Shown: piece after piece, positions 25,415-35,241 of the stretch
Position numbering within the stretch: position 1 is the stretch's first letter
How the letters are laid out: each line of letters opens with the position of its first letter
NCBI GenBank assembly: GCA_947647275.1
Contig: CANSJQ010000002.1
Location: 69,795 to 133,794 of the forward strand
Reading direction: 5' to 3'
Source of the DNA: an uncultured Clostridiaceae bacterium
GTDB taxonomy: Bacteria; Bacillota; Clostridia; TANB77; CAG-508
DNA length: 64,000 nucleotides
The notes under the pieces: model-generated
Seen by the model: the letters and a program-made list of their open reading frames with translations, nothing else
The model's database searches: none
Told to the model about the DNA's origin: nothing
Translations under genes and position numbers: made by a program

Positions 25415-27886
25415 TTATTTTTTGTTAATATTTGCTACTATTACTGTCATGTCGTCTTTTGGTATTCCATAATTATTATCTATGGCTTCTTGCAAAATAA
25501 TATCTGCTATTTTTTGTGGGTCTTCAGTCTCTAATTCTTCTAGTAAAAATTTAAGCCATAATTCTTTATTGGTATATTCATCTGATGACTCTAATATTCC
25601 ATCACTACACATTACTAATATATCTCCATCATTTAAGTCTTTATCATATACAACTAAGTCTATATCGTTTAATATTCCTGTTGGTAACGATAGTGATTTT
25701 AATACTTGCACATTTCTCTTATTTTTAACAAATGTTGGACATGCTCCATTTTTTATAAATTCTAGGTTTTTAGCATATAAGTCAAATATTGCTATATCTA
25801 AAGTTGCATACATGTCTTCTTCATTTATTGCTCCTAAAGTTGAGTTTATTAAGCGTAAGGATGTGTCTTTATCAAAGCCTGATGATAGTAGTTTATTAAG
25901 CATTGCTATTGCCATATTACTACTTTTTCTTGCTTCTTTTCCAGATCCCATTCCATCACTTATTGCTACTAAATATTTCCCATCCTCTAGCCTTGTTTGA
26001 ATACTACTATCTCCTGAAAATATTGAATCTGCTTTTGTAGCTTTTGCTATTCCTATTTGCATTTGTTGTCTATCTTCTGATACAAATGTATATACACACT
26101 TATCTTTATTTAATCGTAAGCCACATTCTTGTTTTTCTAAAACCATGTTTTGGTCTAAAATTTTTGATATTATTTTTGTTATTTTTTTAATGTTGCAGGT
26201 TGGTTTTTCCACATTTTCACATTTGTTTGTGTATAAGTCTAATTTTACTCTTCCTGAATCTTCTTTTACTATATTTATTTGTACTAAATTCAAATCAATT
26301 TCTTCTAAAAGTTCTTTTATTTCTTCTTTCTTTTCTAAATATTCATCCTCTTCTTTGTTTTCTATATTTTCAGCAAGTGCTCCTATTGCCTTTGAAACTT
26401 GTTCTAACTGATTTGATACTGCTTTTTTATTTTCATCTAATTTTTTCTTCCATATAAAGTTTAGTTTACTTACTCTATATGAATAATTGATGGCTTTTAC
26501 TATTTTTAATATGTCTTCTTTTGTTTGTTCTGTTAAAATTATATAATTATTATGCTTTGCTAATATTTCTATTAAATCTTTTTCTACTATCATTTCTTTC
26601 TCAAGAAGTAGATCAAATATTTCTTCTATTAGGCCTTCTTGTGGTGAATATATATCTTCAAATAAAATATTATCTTCTATACTTTCTATATTGTTTTGAA
26701 GTTCTTTTTCAAATATCTTAAAGTTATCTTTTTCTTGCTGTTTTAATTCTTCTTCATCTACTATTGTTGCTGCCGCTTCCTTATAGCTTTTGGCTATTTC
26801 TGACAATGTTTCAGACATTGCTTCTAATTTATATACTGCTTCTTTATTTTCTTCTAAATTTCTACCTGTGCTTTCTGGAAGTAACATAGGTGTTGCAATT
26901 ACATCTTCTATATTTATTTTTACTCTTTTTGGAACTGCAAGTAGACCAAGAGCTGCTATTAATATTTCTTGAATTTTTATTATCTCCACTGTATTTCCAT
27001 TTGCTACATATGCAAGAGCTATGTTCCCTAGTATAAAACCTATTATTACTCCTATTTTTCCAAACTTACTAAATATTCCTGCTATCATTCCTGAAAGTGC
27101 ATATGAGGCTACCATATCTATTTCACCTGCACCTATTACTCCTAATACTGTTCCTACTGTTATTCCTGCGGTTGCTCCCACAAGTATTCCATTTTTCCAA
27201 CCCATTATTAAAACTATTAATATGCATAATATATTTTTTACTGAATATCCAAATATAGCAAAATTCCCTATACATGATACTGCTATTGCTAAAAGTAGGC
27301 TTGCTCCCATTACTTCCTCAATAGAATAAACATTTCCTTTTCCTAATTTATTAATTACTGGAATAGCATTTGAAAATATTTTGTAGAAAATAAATATGCA
27401 TATGCTATTCATTACTTCTACTAAAATATCATATACTACTATTTCATTTTTAAATATCAGTTTTGCTCCACCTACAATTAAGCTAAATATCAATACTCTT
27501 AAACCTAATCTTCTTTGTTCATTACTTTCTTGACTATATTTAGGTGATTTTATTAACACACTAAATAATAAAATTAAAGATATTAATATATAATTTAAAG
27601 TACTCGTCCAACCAAATGATATTAAATTTGCTGTTCCTATTACCAAAAATGGTATACCTATTGGCAAACTATTACTTAGTATTGCAGAAAGCATTGCTAT
27701 ACCAAATGGTGCTATATCTTCATTTACCCAAAATGATACTAGTGATACCATAAATGATATTATATATAGTAAAACCTTTTGCTTTGTAAAAGATTTTTTT
27801 ATTATTTCTTTTATCGTTTCACTTCTATTTACTTGTTCATAGGTATTTTGATTTTCTTCAAAATTTTTTTCTATGTTTTGAAACAT
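25415..27886 (-). CDS. spoIIE: SpoIIE, sporulation PP2C-type phosphatase
   Basis: About 823 aa from ATG 27884-27886 (GAGGTGAT upstream; the GTG three codons before overlaps this site). N-terminal half is a bundle of about ten membrane helices, then a cytoplasmic linker and a C-terminal PP2C-like phosphatase with FSGDSSIQTRLEDGKYLVAISDGMGSG, ATLDIAIFDL, NGACPTFV and GDILVMCSDGILE. SpoIIE dephosphorylates the anti-anti-sigma factor SpoIIAA and so frees sigma-F in the forespore. It shows that the organism can sporulate or descends from spore-formers. A near-match to a Spo0A box (TGTCGTA, 27958-27964) lies about 70 bp upstream. Confidence 0.95.
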   Translation of the reverse strand: MFQNIEKNFEENQNTYEQVNRSETIKEIIKKSFTKQKVLLYIISFMVSLVSFWVNEDIAPFGIAMLSAILSNSLPIGIPFLVIGTANLISFGWTSTLNYILISLILLFSVLIKSPKYSQESNEQRRLGLRVLIFSLIVGGAKLIFKNEIVVYDILVEVMNSICIFIFYKIFSNAIPVINKLGKGNVYSIEEVMGASLLLAIAVSCIGNFAIFGYSVKNILCILIVLIMGWKNGILVGATAGITVGTVLGVIGAGEIDMVASYALSGMIAGIFSKFGKIGVIIGFILGNIALAYVANGNTVEIIKIQEILIAALGLLAVPKRVKINIEDVIATPMLLPESTGRNLEENKEAVYKLEAMSETLSEIAKSYKEAAATIVDEEELKQQEKDNFKIFEKELQNNIESIEDNILFEDIYSPQEGLIEEIFDLLLEKEMIVEKDLIEILAKHNNYIILTEQTKEDILKIVKAINYSYRVSKLNFIWKKKLDENKKAVSNQLEQVSKAIGALAENIENKEEDEYLEKKEEIKELLEEIDLNLVQINIVKEDSGRVKLDLYTNKCENVEKPTCNIKKITKIISKILDQNMVLEKQECGLRLNKDKCVYTFVSEDRQQMQIGIAKATKADSIFSGDSSIQTRLEDGKYLVAISDGMGSGKEARKSSNMAIAMLNKLLSSGFDKDTSLRLINSTLGAINEEDMYATLDIAIFDLYAKNLEFIKNGACPTFVKNKRNVQVLKSLSLPTGILNDIDLVVYDKDLNDGDILVMCSDGILESSDEYTNKELWLKFLLEELETEDPQKIADIILQEAIDNNYGIPKDDMTVIVANINKK

Positions 27887-28095
27887 CCTTATCACCTCAT
27901 ACTTTTAATCTTTTGATTTTATCTTTTGTTATTTTAATACAGTCTTTTCTAATTTTTTGTCGTAATTAAGTATGAAATTAAAAAAGTTTTTTACAATTTG
28001 TGATATATTTTTCTATTTATATATTTTATTGTTTATTATTTTTCAAAAGTTTTATTTATTTTATCGCAAAATGGTGGAAATTACAAGGGATATGC

Positions 28096-28122
28096 AAAAA
28101 ATACCCATTTATTGGGTATTTT
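28096..28122 (-). terminator. Intrinsic terminator of the pilin-like gene
   Basis: AAAAAATACCC and GGGTATTTTT form the stem around ATTTATT, just after the stop on the minus strand. Confidence 0.85.
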
Positions 28123-28132
28123 TCATTTATAT

Positions 28133-28885
28133 TTATAAATTAATTCCATAAATTCTTTGTATTCTATAATGCCAAGTAGCTATAATTATTAAATTATCGT
28201 TTTTTAGTTGAATTTGCATACATTTGTCTTCTGAATCATCCATTCCAACTCTTATCTCTTCTTTTTCATTTATACCTTTTGTAAGTATAAATGAGTGGCC
28301 TGATGACCAAGCTTCTCTTGAACTGTTATACTCAGAAGCACCTACTACTACAATTATATCATAATTTTCTACAGACTCTTTTAGTTTATATTCTCCAACG
28401 TCACTAACTTGTGTATCATAAATTAATGAAATTTTATTGTGCTGATTATCTTGAGTTGTTGCTAATTTCACTCCATCTATACTTGCTAATTGCAATGCTT
28501 CGTTTATTTCAAATTCGTATGGGTATTTATTTAACTTTGTATATATTGAACTTGGATTATCACTTGGTACATCATATTCAGTATTTGCTACCTTACTTGT
28601 TTCAGTTACATATTGTATTTCACTATCATCTCTCAATATTTCTGATAGTTCCTTTAGTGTCGGCATTTCTTGTTTTTCTGCATATTTATTCATTTGGGCT
28701 GTTGTTATTTTTAAATTTATTATGTCTGTTGCAGTTTGTTTATTTGTTAATTCCTTTGCTTCATTTGCACGATTAAATATTCCATTATTACTTACCCCTA
28801 GATATATTGCTACACCTGCTAATATTATTAATACTATTATTGTTATTACTAGCGAAATTAATGTTATTGCTTTTTCCTTTTTCAC
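28133..28885 (-). CDS. Type IV pilin-like protein
   Basis: About 250 aa. I prefer the GTG at 28883-28885, which has AAGGGG nine bases upstream, so the protein begins MKKEKAITLISLVITIIVLI. That is a short basic leader plus the pilin-type hydrophobic helix, although the residue after the cleavage site is unusual (A-ITLI rather than G-FTLIE). The globular part has no family I recognise. No pilus assembly genes lie nearby, so it may be a pseudopilin-like surface protein. Spaced about 240 nt from spoIIE. Confidence 0.65.
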   Translation of the reverse strand: MKKEKAITLISLVITIIVLIILAGVAIYLGVSNNGIFNRANEAKELTNKQTATDIINLKITTAQMNKYAEKQEMPTLKELSEILRDDSEIQYVTETSKVANTEYDVPSDNPSSIYTKLNKYPYEFEINEALQLASIDGVKLATTQDNQHNKISLIYDTQVSDVGEYKLKESVENYDIIVVVGASEYNSSREAWSSGHSFILTKGINEKEEIRVGMDDSEDKCMQIQLKNDNLIIIATWHYRIQRIYGINL

Positions 28886-29148
28886 TTGTTTCATCCCCTT
28901 TTTTATTCTTTTAATTCTACTTAATATCCCCACTTCTTATTATTTTAATCTATATTTACTAATTTAGTATAAAGTATTTATATAGTTTATAAAAGCACCT
29001 CATTTGTAAATATTAAGTATATAATTTATTTTATATGTAGCATATTTCATTTGCAATATGTTTTATGTAAGTTTATTATTGTTTATTGAAATAAAACTGA
29101 TTTTTCAATTACATTTTTAATTTAGAATAATGTACTTTCCTATTAGAT

Positions 29149-29187
29149 AAAAAAATTAGAAGCTAGATCTTAGTTTCTAACTTCTAA
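29149..29187 (-). terminator. Intrinsic terminator of the thioester surface protein gene
   Basis: Minus strand TTAGAAGTTAGA, loop, TCTAGCTTCTAA, then TTTTTTT. The spacer 28934-29148 shows no gene. Confidence 0.88.
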
Positions 29188-29193
29188 CTTCTA

Positions 29194-32100
29194 TTATAAT
29201 ACATATTTCTTGATAAATATTATCCCTGTAGATATAATTGCTAATGAACCTGTTGCTAATAATATGTAATTTAAGTTTATTAGTTCTCCTGTTTTTGTAG
29301 CTAGTATTACTGGTGCATCATCTATATCGTCTTCTCCTGGTTTTTTATTATTTGGAGTAGAATCTATATCTGGTGTATCACTATCATTTTTGTCTTCACT
29401 TATTTCTGCTACATTTACTTTTAATCCCATGTTGTTGTTTCCATTTATCCATGTAAGTAATACTTCTACTTCAGCACTTTCACCTGGCTTTAATAATGTA
29501 TTTGCTAATGCATTTGTTACTATTTTTCCGTCTACTTCTCGCCAATCTTTATTGTCTGTTGCTACAAATTTTAGTCCTTCTGGTATGTAGTCTGAAATTT
29601 CTGTTGCATATCCTGGTATTTCACCTTCGTTTGTAATTCTTATGCTATATCTAAATTTAACTACTACTTTATTTACTTTGTTTTTAGCTATTTCTACTTT
29701 TACTACTTCTTCTGGATCATCTTCTGCTTTGTGACCTGTGTTTGTTACTGTCTCTTTACCATTTTCTATTACTATAGCTTGGGTTACCCATTTTCTTAAA
29801 GCTAAGTCAAAATATTTTACTTTTACTTTTTCTATGTCTTGGTCATCGTCCCCTTCTATCCATTTGTCTGGGGTTGAGTCTTTATCTATTACTGGATTTC
29901 CCTTTTCGTCTTCATCATCTGCTATTTGTGCTTTGTTTATTAGTATTCTATCAGATGTATTAGGTTCTGTTACTTTAAATGCTATTTTAATATCTCTGTA
30001 GTCTGGTTCTTCCATTGTTTTACTATCAAATGGTTTTAATAAGTTGTTTCTTCCTGTTTTAGTTTCTTGTTCTTTTGATAAGTAATCTGTTGAAATTGAA
30101 ACTGCTTTTTCAATATTTTCAGTTACGTTTCCTTCTTCATCTAACATTACCCATCTATATTCTTTATTTAAATCATTTTCTGGCAAGAACTCTAAACCTT
30201 CTGGTAAATCATCTTTTACTTGTTTTGCATATCCTGCTTTTGTTCCTTCATTATATATACGAAGTGTATATGTTACTATATTTTTATTTTCTACATTTAC
30301 TGGCTCTTTTGTATGTGTATAAATATAATTTCCTTCTTCATCTATACTAAATACTGGATATCTGTTTGTTATTTCTTGATCATCTACTGCTGTTATAAAT
30401 TTTCTTAGTGCTAAGTCAAAATATATTAATTTGATATGCTCAACATCTATATCATCTTCTTTTTCATTGTTGTTGTTTGGTGTAGAATCTCTATCTATTA
30501 TTGGATTTCCATTTTCATCTGAGTCATCTGCTATTTCTGCTGTATTAGTTATTATTCCTTCATATGAATTTGGAGCTATAACTTTAAATATTGCTTTTAC
30601 ATCTTTATATTCTGGTGATGACATTGTGTTTGTATCAAATTCTCCTAACAAGTTATCTCTTCCTGTTTCTATTTCTTGCTCTTTTGATAGATAATCTGTT
30701 CCTATAATTTTTGCTTGTTTTTCATCTTCTGTTATAGTATAGTTTTTGCCATTAAATACTTTTATATCTTGTGGCTCTACTTGTTCATTTTCTTTAACTT
30801 CACGATACATTATCCATCTATATTCTTTGTTTGTTTCTTCTTCTGGTATAAATTCTAGCCCATTTGGAATATCATCTATTATTTCTTTTGCATATCCTGC
30901 TATATTTCCTTCATTAAATATTCTTATTGTATATTCTACTACATCTGTTGTTTCTACTTGCACTGGATCTTTTGTATGTTCATATACATAGTTTCCATTT
31001 GCATCTTTATTAGTAGTAAATAGAGGATATCTATTTGTAACTGGTGTTTCATTTACGCCTGTTATAAATTTTCTTAATGCTAAATCAAATTCTTTTAATA
31101 TTAATTTATCAAAATCGTCATCATCTTGTTGACCTTTATAATGATAATCACTATCTGTTAATACTGATTTATTTGAACTATTTCCTTTATAGTCTGGTAA
31201 ATCACTATCAGCTGGTAAGTTATCTAATTGTATGTCGTCTTCTGGTTTTGAATTATCTTTTGTTAAACTATCTGCTGTTGAGTCTCTGTCTATAACAGCG
31301 TTTCCATTATTATCTGTAAAACCTGTTATTTCTGCTATATTTGTTATTACTGTGTTTAAGTTTTGTACTGATTTTACTTTACATTTTATTTGTACATCTA
31401 TGTAATTTAGTTCGTTTCCACCTTCATATGCTTTTAGTAAAACTCCTCCTGCTCTATTTGCATATATTATATCTCTATTGGCTGAACTAGTACTATTTGG
31501 TGATGTAATATCTGTTTTTATAACTCTACCATCAGCTTTCCAACCATATTGTGCATTAAATTCATCATTTACATATTCTAATTCTGGTGGTAAATAGTCT
31601 GTAATTTCTGTTACGTATCCGTCTATTTCACCTTCGTTATATACTCTAATTGTATATATTACTTCATCTCCTACTGAAACTCCTACTGGTGCTTTTTGAT
31701 GTTTATAAGTTGCTGTTGTTGAAGTTCCTGATTTTAAGTTTGTAACATCTACTATTGGTTCTTTTATGTATTTTCCCTTTGCATCTACTAATTCATTACC
31801 TTTTACAGATTTTATGAATTTTCTTAAAGATAGGTCAAAATACTTTCCTGGTAATAATAAGTCTTCATAGTCATCATCATCTTGGTAACCCCAACCTAAA
31901 GTTGATGTTCCTGGGTTATAATTTTTTATTTCATTTTCTGTTAAGTTGTTTGGCTGTGAATCTCTATCTGTTTTATTTCCATTTATATCTATATGATCTG
32001 TTATTTGTGCTACGTTTTTTAGAATTTGGTCAGAAGTTGTTACATCTGCTACTACTTTACATTCTATTTTTACATCTGCAAAGGAGATTTCTCCTCCTTC

Positions 32101-33651
32101 AAATGCTTTTAATAGAGTTGTACTTAATTTTCTAGTTGTTATTGTCTTTTTATCATTTGATGGTATCCATCCATTTTCTTGATTTAATGTACTATCTTCT
32201 ATATATTCTAGTCCTTCTGGTAAGTGGTCTGTTATTTGAAGCGCATACCCATCTAATTCACCTTCATTGTATATTCTTATTGTATATTCTACTATGTCTC
32301 CTTTATTTACTGTTAATGGGTTCTTCTTATGTGGTTTTTCTACTGTCCATTTTCCATTATTTAAAGTTTGTAGGTTTGTGCTTGTTACATCTGGTACTCT
32401 ATCTGTTATGGCTGTTGTTCCTATTTTTGTTATGAATTTTCTTAATGCTAAATCAAATAGTTTTTCTTCTGGTATATTTGGGGTTACTACTTCTACTGGA
32501 TATTCTTTCTTTTGTCTTGTTATTTCAACAACTGGTTGATCTGTTGTTGGTGCATTTGCTACTGACCAATATGTTAGTGTTGTTTCATATGTAGTTGCTA
32601 TTACTTTAAATTTCAAACCTGAAACATATAAATCTTTTGCAATAGATATATAAAATTCTCCACCTACTGCTTCTTCTAATGTAATTTGTGTTCCACTACC
32701 ATTTACAATTTTATAATTAACATCTGACTCTCCATTTTTTAGTGTTGCTGAAAGTTTATATTCAATATTAGTCGATTTTTCTGTTATAGTATATGGACCT
32801 AATATGTAATTACCATCTTTTAATTCTATGTTTGCATTTGATGAATTTAGAGTTATTGGGTTTTCAGTATTTGTTTTAGTTGGAACTGTATTTTTATTTG
32901 CTAAACCACCTTCTACTAAATAGTCAAATATTGCTATTGCAACATCATTTCTATCACTACCATCATTAAATTTGTCACCAATATACATATAGCTAGCATC
33001 TCTTTTGTCTTTTACATTAAGCGCAAAAGTTCTCTCTGTAACATGATATTCATCATCTTCTTCACTATTTGTAAAGAACCAAATTGCTAATTGTTGTGCT
33101 ATATCTATTTCATCATCACTTATATTTATATTTGTTGGAAGATCTGTACCTTTTAATGCTTCTGCAATTAATTCTTTTTTATATTTTTCACTTGTCTCAA
33201 GACCTGGTACGTAACAGTGTTCTAATACCCATATAAGAGAATTATAATCTTCTCCACTAGGAATAGAATTTAAGTAATTACCTGTTATAGGGTTTGTTTT
33301 AGAGTTTATATCTTTAAGGTCAAACTTTTGAGTATATGGTTGTACTTTTACTTGACCTACATATGAACCTCCCATGTCTGTTGACCCAAAACCTGGTCCT
33401 GCTTTAATACAATATATTGTTTTACTCATATCTGGATTTTTCATAGCTTCACTAGTATTATCTTCATATGTTGCTATTTTCCACATCTTCTTTTCTATCG
33501 CTTGATATGCATATCCTGATGCACGATACTCTTCTATACCTAAGTACATTGGAGCAACAGTTAATGCTCTAACTGTTGTTGAAGTTATGTTTAAAATTAT
33601 AATTACTAAAATAGTAATTAAAACACTTAAAATTCCTTTTCTTATTTTCAT
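29194..33651 (-). CDS. Giant surface protein with thioester domain and five FDLALRKF repeat modules
   Basis: 1485 aa. Signal peptide (about 1-30). The N-terminal region has Cys81 in TIYCIKAGPGF and Gln187 in AQQLAIWFF, fitting a thioester domain of the TQXA type that can bind host surfaces covalently. Five modules follow, each starting with FDLALRKF (or FDLSLRKF, FDLALRKW) and carrying DxVEYTIRIYNEGExxGYAxxIxDxxPxGLEF, a DUF11-like beta domain that often ends in DRDSTPNN. The C-terminus is ATKTGE, a hydrophobic helix and KKYVL, a possible degenerate sorting signal. The promoter and a ~170 nt leader lie upstream. Likely a fibrillar adhesin; no sortase is visible here. Confidence 0.8.
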   Translation of the reverse strand: MKIRKGILSVLITILVIIILNITSTTVRALTVAPMYLGIEEYRASGYAYQAIEKKMWKIATYEDNTSEAMKNPDMSKTIYCIKAGPGFGSTDMGGSYVGQVKVQPYTQKFDLKDINSKTNPITGNYLNSIPSGEDYNSLIWVLEHCYVPGLETSEKYKKELIAEALKGTDLPTNINISDDEIDIAQQLAIWFFTNSEEDDEYHVTERTFALNVKDKRDASYMYIGDKFNDGSDRNDVAIAIFDYLVEGGLANKNTVPTKTNTENPITLNSSNANIELKDGNYILGPYTITEKSTNIEYKLSATLKNGESDVNYKIVNGSGTQITLEEAVGGEFYISIAKDLYVSGLKFKVIATTYETTLTYWSVANAPTTDQPVVEITRQKKEYPVEVVTPNIPEEKLFDLALRKFITKIGTTAITDRVPDVTSTNLQTLNNGKWTVEKPHKKNPLTVNKGDIVEYTIRIYNEGELDGYALQITDHLPEGLEYIEDSTLNQENGWIPSNDKKTITTRKLSTTLLKAFEGGEISFADVKIECKVVADVTTSDQILKNVAQITDHIDINGNKTDRDSQPNNLTENEIKNYNPGTSTLGWGYQDDDDYEDLLLPGKYFDLSLRKFIKSVKGNELVDAKGKYIKEPIVDVTNLKSGTSTTATYKHQKAPVGVSVGDEVIYTIRVYNEGEIDGYVTEITDYLPPELEYVNDEFNAQYGWKADGRVIKTDITSPNSTSSANRDIIYANRAGGVLLKAYEGGNELNYIDVQIKCKVKSVQNLNTVITNIAEITGFTDNNGNAVIDRDSTADSLTKDNSKPEDDIQLDNLPADSDLPDYKGNSSNKSVLTDSDYHYKGQQDDDDFDKLILKEFDLALRKFITGVNETPVTNRYPLFTTNKDANGNYVYEHTKDPVQVETTDVVEYTIRIFNEGNIAGYAKEIIDDIPNGLEFIPEEETNKEYRWIMYREVKENEQVEPQDIKVFNGKNYTITEDEKQAKIIGTDYLSKEQEIETGRDNLLGEFDTNTMSSPEYKDVKAIFKVIAPNSYEGIITNTAEIADDSDENGNPIIDRDSTPNNNNEKEDDIDVEHIKLIYFDLALRKFITAVDDQEITNRYPVFSIDEEGNYIYTHTKEPVNVENKNIVTYTLRIYNEGTKAGYAKQVKDDLPEGLEFLPENDLNKEYRWVMLDEEGNVTENIEKAVSISTDYLSKEQETKTGRNNLLKPFDSKTMEEPDYRDIKIAFKVTEPNTSDRILINKAQIADDEDEKGNPVIDKDSTPDKWIEGDDDQDIEKVKVKYFDLALRKWVTQAIVIENGKETVTNTGHKAEDDPEEVVKVEIAKNKVNKVVVKFRYSIRITNEGEIPGYATEISDYIPEGLKFVATDNKDWREVDGKIVTNALANTLLKPGESAEVEVLLTWINGNNNMGLKVNVAEISEDKNDSDTPDIDSTPNNKKPGEDDIDDAPVILATKTGELINLNYILLATGSLAIISTGIIFIKKYVL

Positions 33652-33765
33652 TATCCTACCATCCTTTAATTTTATTTTGGCGTATTTATATATAATATAT
33701 TTTAATAAGTTTTAAAATATATGTCAATAGCAATATTTTCCGGTTTTTTTATGCTTTTTTTATAC

Positions 33766-33784
33766 CCCTAAAGACGCTTTAGGG
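33766..33784. other. Leader hairpin of the thioester surface protein gene
   Basis: CCCTAAAG and CTTTAGGG pair across three bases inside the 5' leader, about 115 nt before the start codon. Confidence 0.5.
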
Positions 33785-33830
33785 AAGCTTATTTCTTAAA
33801 AGGTATATCTTATATAAGCCATATATTTTA

Positions 33831-33859
33831 ATTATATTACATTTTGCTTACAATTTCAA
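33831..33859 (-). promoter_or_regulatory. Promoter of the thioester surface protein gene
   Basis: Minus strand TTGAAA, 17 bp, TATAAT. Confidence 0.7.
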
Positions 33860-33928
33860 GGTTTTATGTGAATTTATTTAGGGGTGTGGGAGTTTGAGGA
33901 ATTATTTTTTTATACATTTTTAATAGAA

Positions 33929-34058
33929 AAGGAATAATTAATTCAATCTTCAAACCTTGAAAGTACTAAAAACATTGCATTCTTATTTTTAAATCAAAAA
34001 TAACAAAAAGACGAGAAAACATTGATACTTCAACGTTTTCTCGATTTTCCTCTAGAGG
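33929..34058. repeat. ~125 bp repeat R1 of the tRNA-Cys accessory region
   Basis: Starts AAGGAATAATTAATTCAAT and ends in the hairpin CGAGAAAAC...GTTTTCTCG followed by TCCTCTAGAGGC. Strongly similar to R2 (34911-35043) and related to R3, which is the sequence directly downstream of tRNA-Cys. Confidence 0.85.
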
Positions 34059-34125
34059 CTATTACCAAGTTGAGTGTCATCTGTAATTAGCCTATAGCCT
34101 ATATTTATATAATTTTAAAATCTCA

Positions 34126-34147
34126 TTTTAATACAATTTTAATACAA
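34126..34147. repeat. TTTTAATACAA direct repeat, pair 1
   Basis: Two head-to-tail copies of TTTTAATACAA. The same doublet occurs at 34890-34912, just before R2. Doublets of this kind are common near tyrosine-recombinase attachment sites, but no recombinase gene is present. Confidence 0.5.
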
Positions 34148-34180
34148 TAGCTTTTATTAATTATTTTATCAATATTACAT

Positions 34181-34209
34181 TTGACAAAAATAGATAATCT
34201 GTGTATAAT
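34181..34209 (+). promoter_or_regulatory. Consensus promoter of candidate antisense RNA 1
   Basis: TTGACA, exactly 17 bp, TATAAT. Points toward the 3' end of the oppositely oriented 33-codon gene. Confidence 0.85.
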
Positions 34210-34215
34210 ATAAAT

Positions 34216-34305
34216 ATAGGAAACGGAAACCACAAACGTGGCTTGCCGAGTGTGTAACACATCTGACTCGTCAAAGTTAACAGATGTGTTTGTTTATTTT
34301 ATTCC
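34216..34305 (+). ncRNA. Candidate antisense RNA of a type I toxin-antitoxin-like locus
   Basis: About 90 nt predicted from the promoter at 34204 to the terminator stem AACACATCTG...CAGATGTGTT (34257-34290) followed by TGTTTATTTTATT. Its 3' end overlaps the 3' end of the converging small-peptide mRNA. GGAAACCACA (34225-34234) repeats on the same strand as GGCAAACCACA (34446-34456) in the leader of that mRNA, so the two RNAs are complementary there. Convergent RNAs with a shared terminator and direct repeats are the Fst/par design. Confidence 0.6.
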
Positions 34306-34400
34306 TTATTTGTCCACATTATAAATATAACTGTCAATAAGGCTACGTTTACGGTTAGGGATATTCCTAAAGTATATATTAAAAATAATACAAATTCCAT
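34299..34400 (-). CDS. 33 aa single-helix membrane peptide, candidate type I toxin
   Basis: ATG 34398-34400 with a strong GAGGTGGTG site. The peptide MEFVLFLIYTLGISLTVNVA... is one hydrophobic helix ending in a short charged WTNKE tail, typical of membrane toxins in type I systems. A promoter lies upstream (34486-34514). The leader can form a stem in which GCCACC (34444-34449 read on the minus strand) pairs with the GGTGG of the ribosome binding site. A converging small RNA overlaps its 3' end. No sequence family assigned. Confidence 0.6.
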   Translation of the reverse strand: MEFVLFLIYTLGISLTVNVALLTVIFIMWTNKE

Positions 34401-34485
34401 AAACACCACCTCACTTTCCCAGAGATGAACTCTGCTATGTATGGTGGCAAACCACATCTGCTTATTCTCATTTCCTATGTTTAGT

Positions 34486-34514
34486 ACTATACATTATTTA
34501 ATTATAAAATACAA
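34486..34514 (-). promoter_or_regulatory. Promoter of the 33 aa membrane peptide gene
   Basis: Minus strand TTGTAT, 17 bp, TATAGT, about 85 nt before the start codon. Confidence 0.65.
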
Positions 34515-34730
34515 GCGAACAAAATAAAATTTTGCAAATATTTTTTATAAAATTACATATAATGTTCCCTATAATAATCAAACTAGTTTTATTTATAATC
34601 CTTTTAACAATAGACACAGTACCAACAGTTATTAATTTAATAATTAGTGTAATAGATAAAGTTTTTATAAAGGAGAATAATAAGAAAATGAAAAAAATAA
34701 ATAACAAGAATGGAAAAGACCTTTGTATAT

Positions 34731-34819
34731 GTGGGTTGTGAAATAAATATGTTTGATTATTATAGGCAAATTTATATATGATAAAGGTCGAAATGGTTCG
34801 AATCCATTACCCCACGCCA
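34731..34819 (+). pseudogene. Degenerate tRNA or tRNA 3'-half remnant
   Basis: The 3' half is an intact T arm (AATGG, TTCGAAT, CCATT) followed by ACCCCAC, G and an encoded CCA. GTGGGTT at 34731 pairs with ACCCCAC at six of seven positions, but no D arm or anticodon arm can be drawn between them. It looks like a decayed tRNA or an attachment-site remnant. Confidence 0.55.
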
Positions 34820-34910
34820 AAACAGTAATAGATATTATATTTATTGCTGTTTTTTATTTTAATACATTTTTAACACAATAAATTTTATTTTTTAATACAA
34901 TTTTAATACA

Positions 34911-35043
34911 AAAGGAATAATTAATTCAATTTTCAAACCTTGAAAGTACTGAAAATACTGCATTCTTATTTTTAAATCAAAAATAGCAAAAAAACAAGAA
35001 AACATTGATATTTCAACGTTTTCTCGATTTTTCTTTGGAGGCG
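34911..35043. repeat. ~130 bp repeat R2 of the tRNA-Cys accessory region
   Basis: Near-identical to R1 over most of its length. It ends AACGTTTTCTCGATTTTTC then TTTGGAGGCGTC, which resembles the TGGAGGCGCC at the 3' end of tRNA-Cys. The stretch 35044-35241 is AT-rich with no gene. Confidence 0.85.
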
Positions 35044-35241
35044 TCAATCATTCAAGTTACATCTCAAAAGTATTGATATTATTGGCTTTTCCGTCAAAGA
35101 TTTTAATGTGTTAAGTTCATTTTAAGTTTGTTTTTAATAAATTATTTTTTTCTATGTTACCTCTTACAATTTTCTATTTATAAAAATAGAAAAGAATTTG
35201 AAAATATTATAAAAAATGATAAAATAATATAGGGTGATAAT

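Noticed and set aside
34532..34741. Hydrophobic 69-codon open frame on the plus strand
   Set aside because: No ribosome binding site, low-complexity AT-rich sequence, overlapped on the other strand by an equally open frame, and it runs into the degenerate tRNA.
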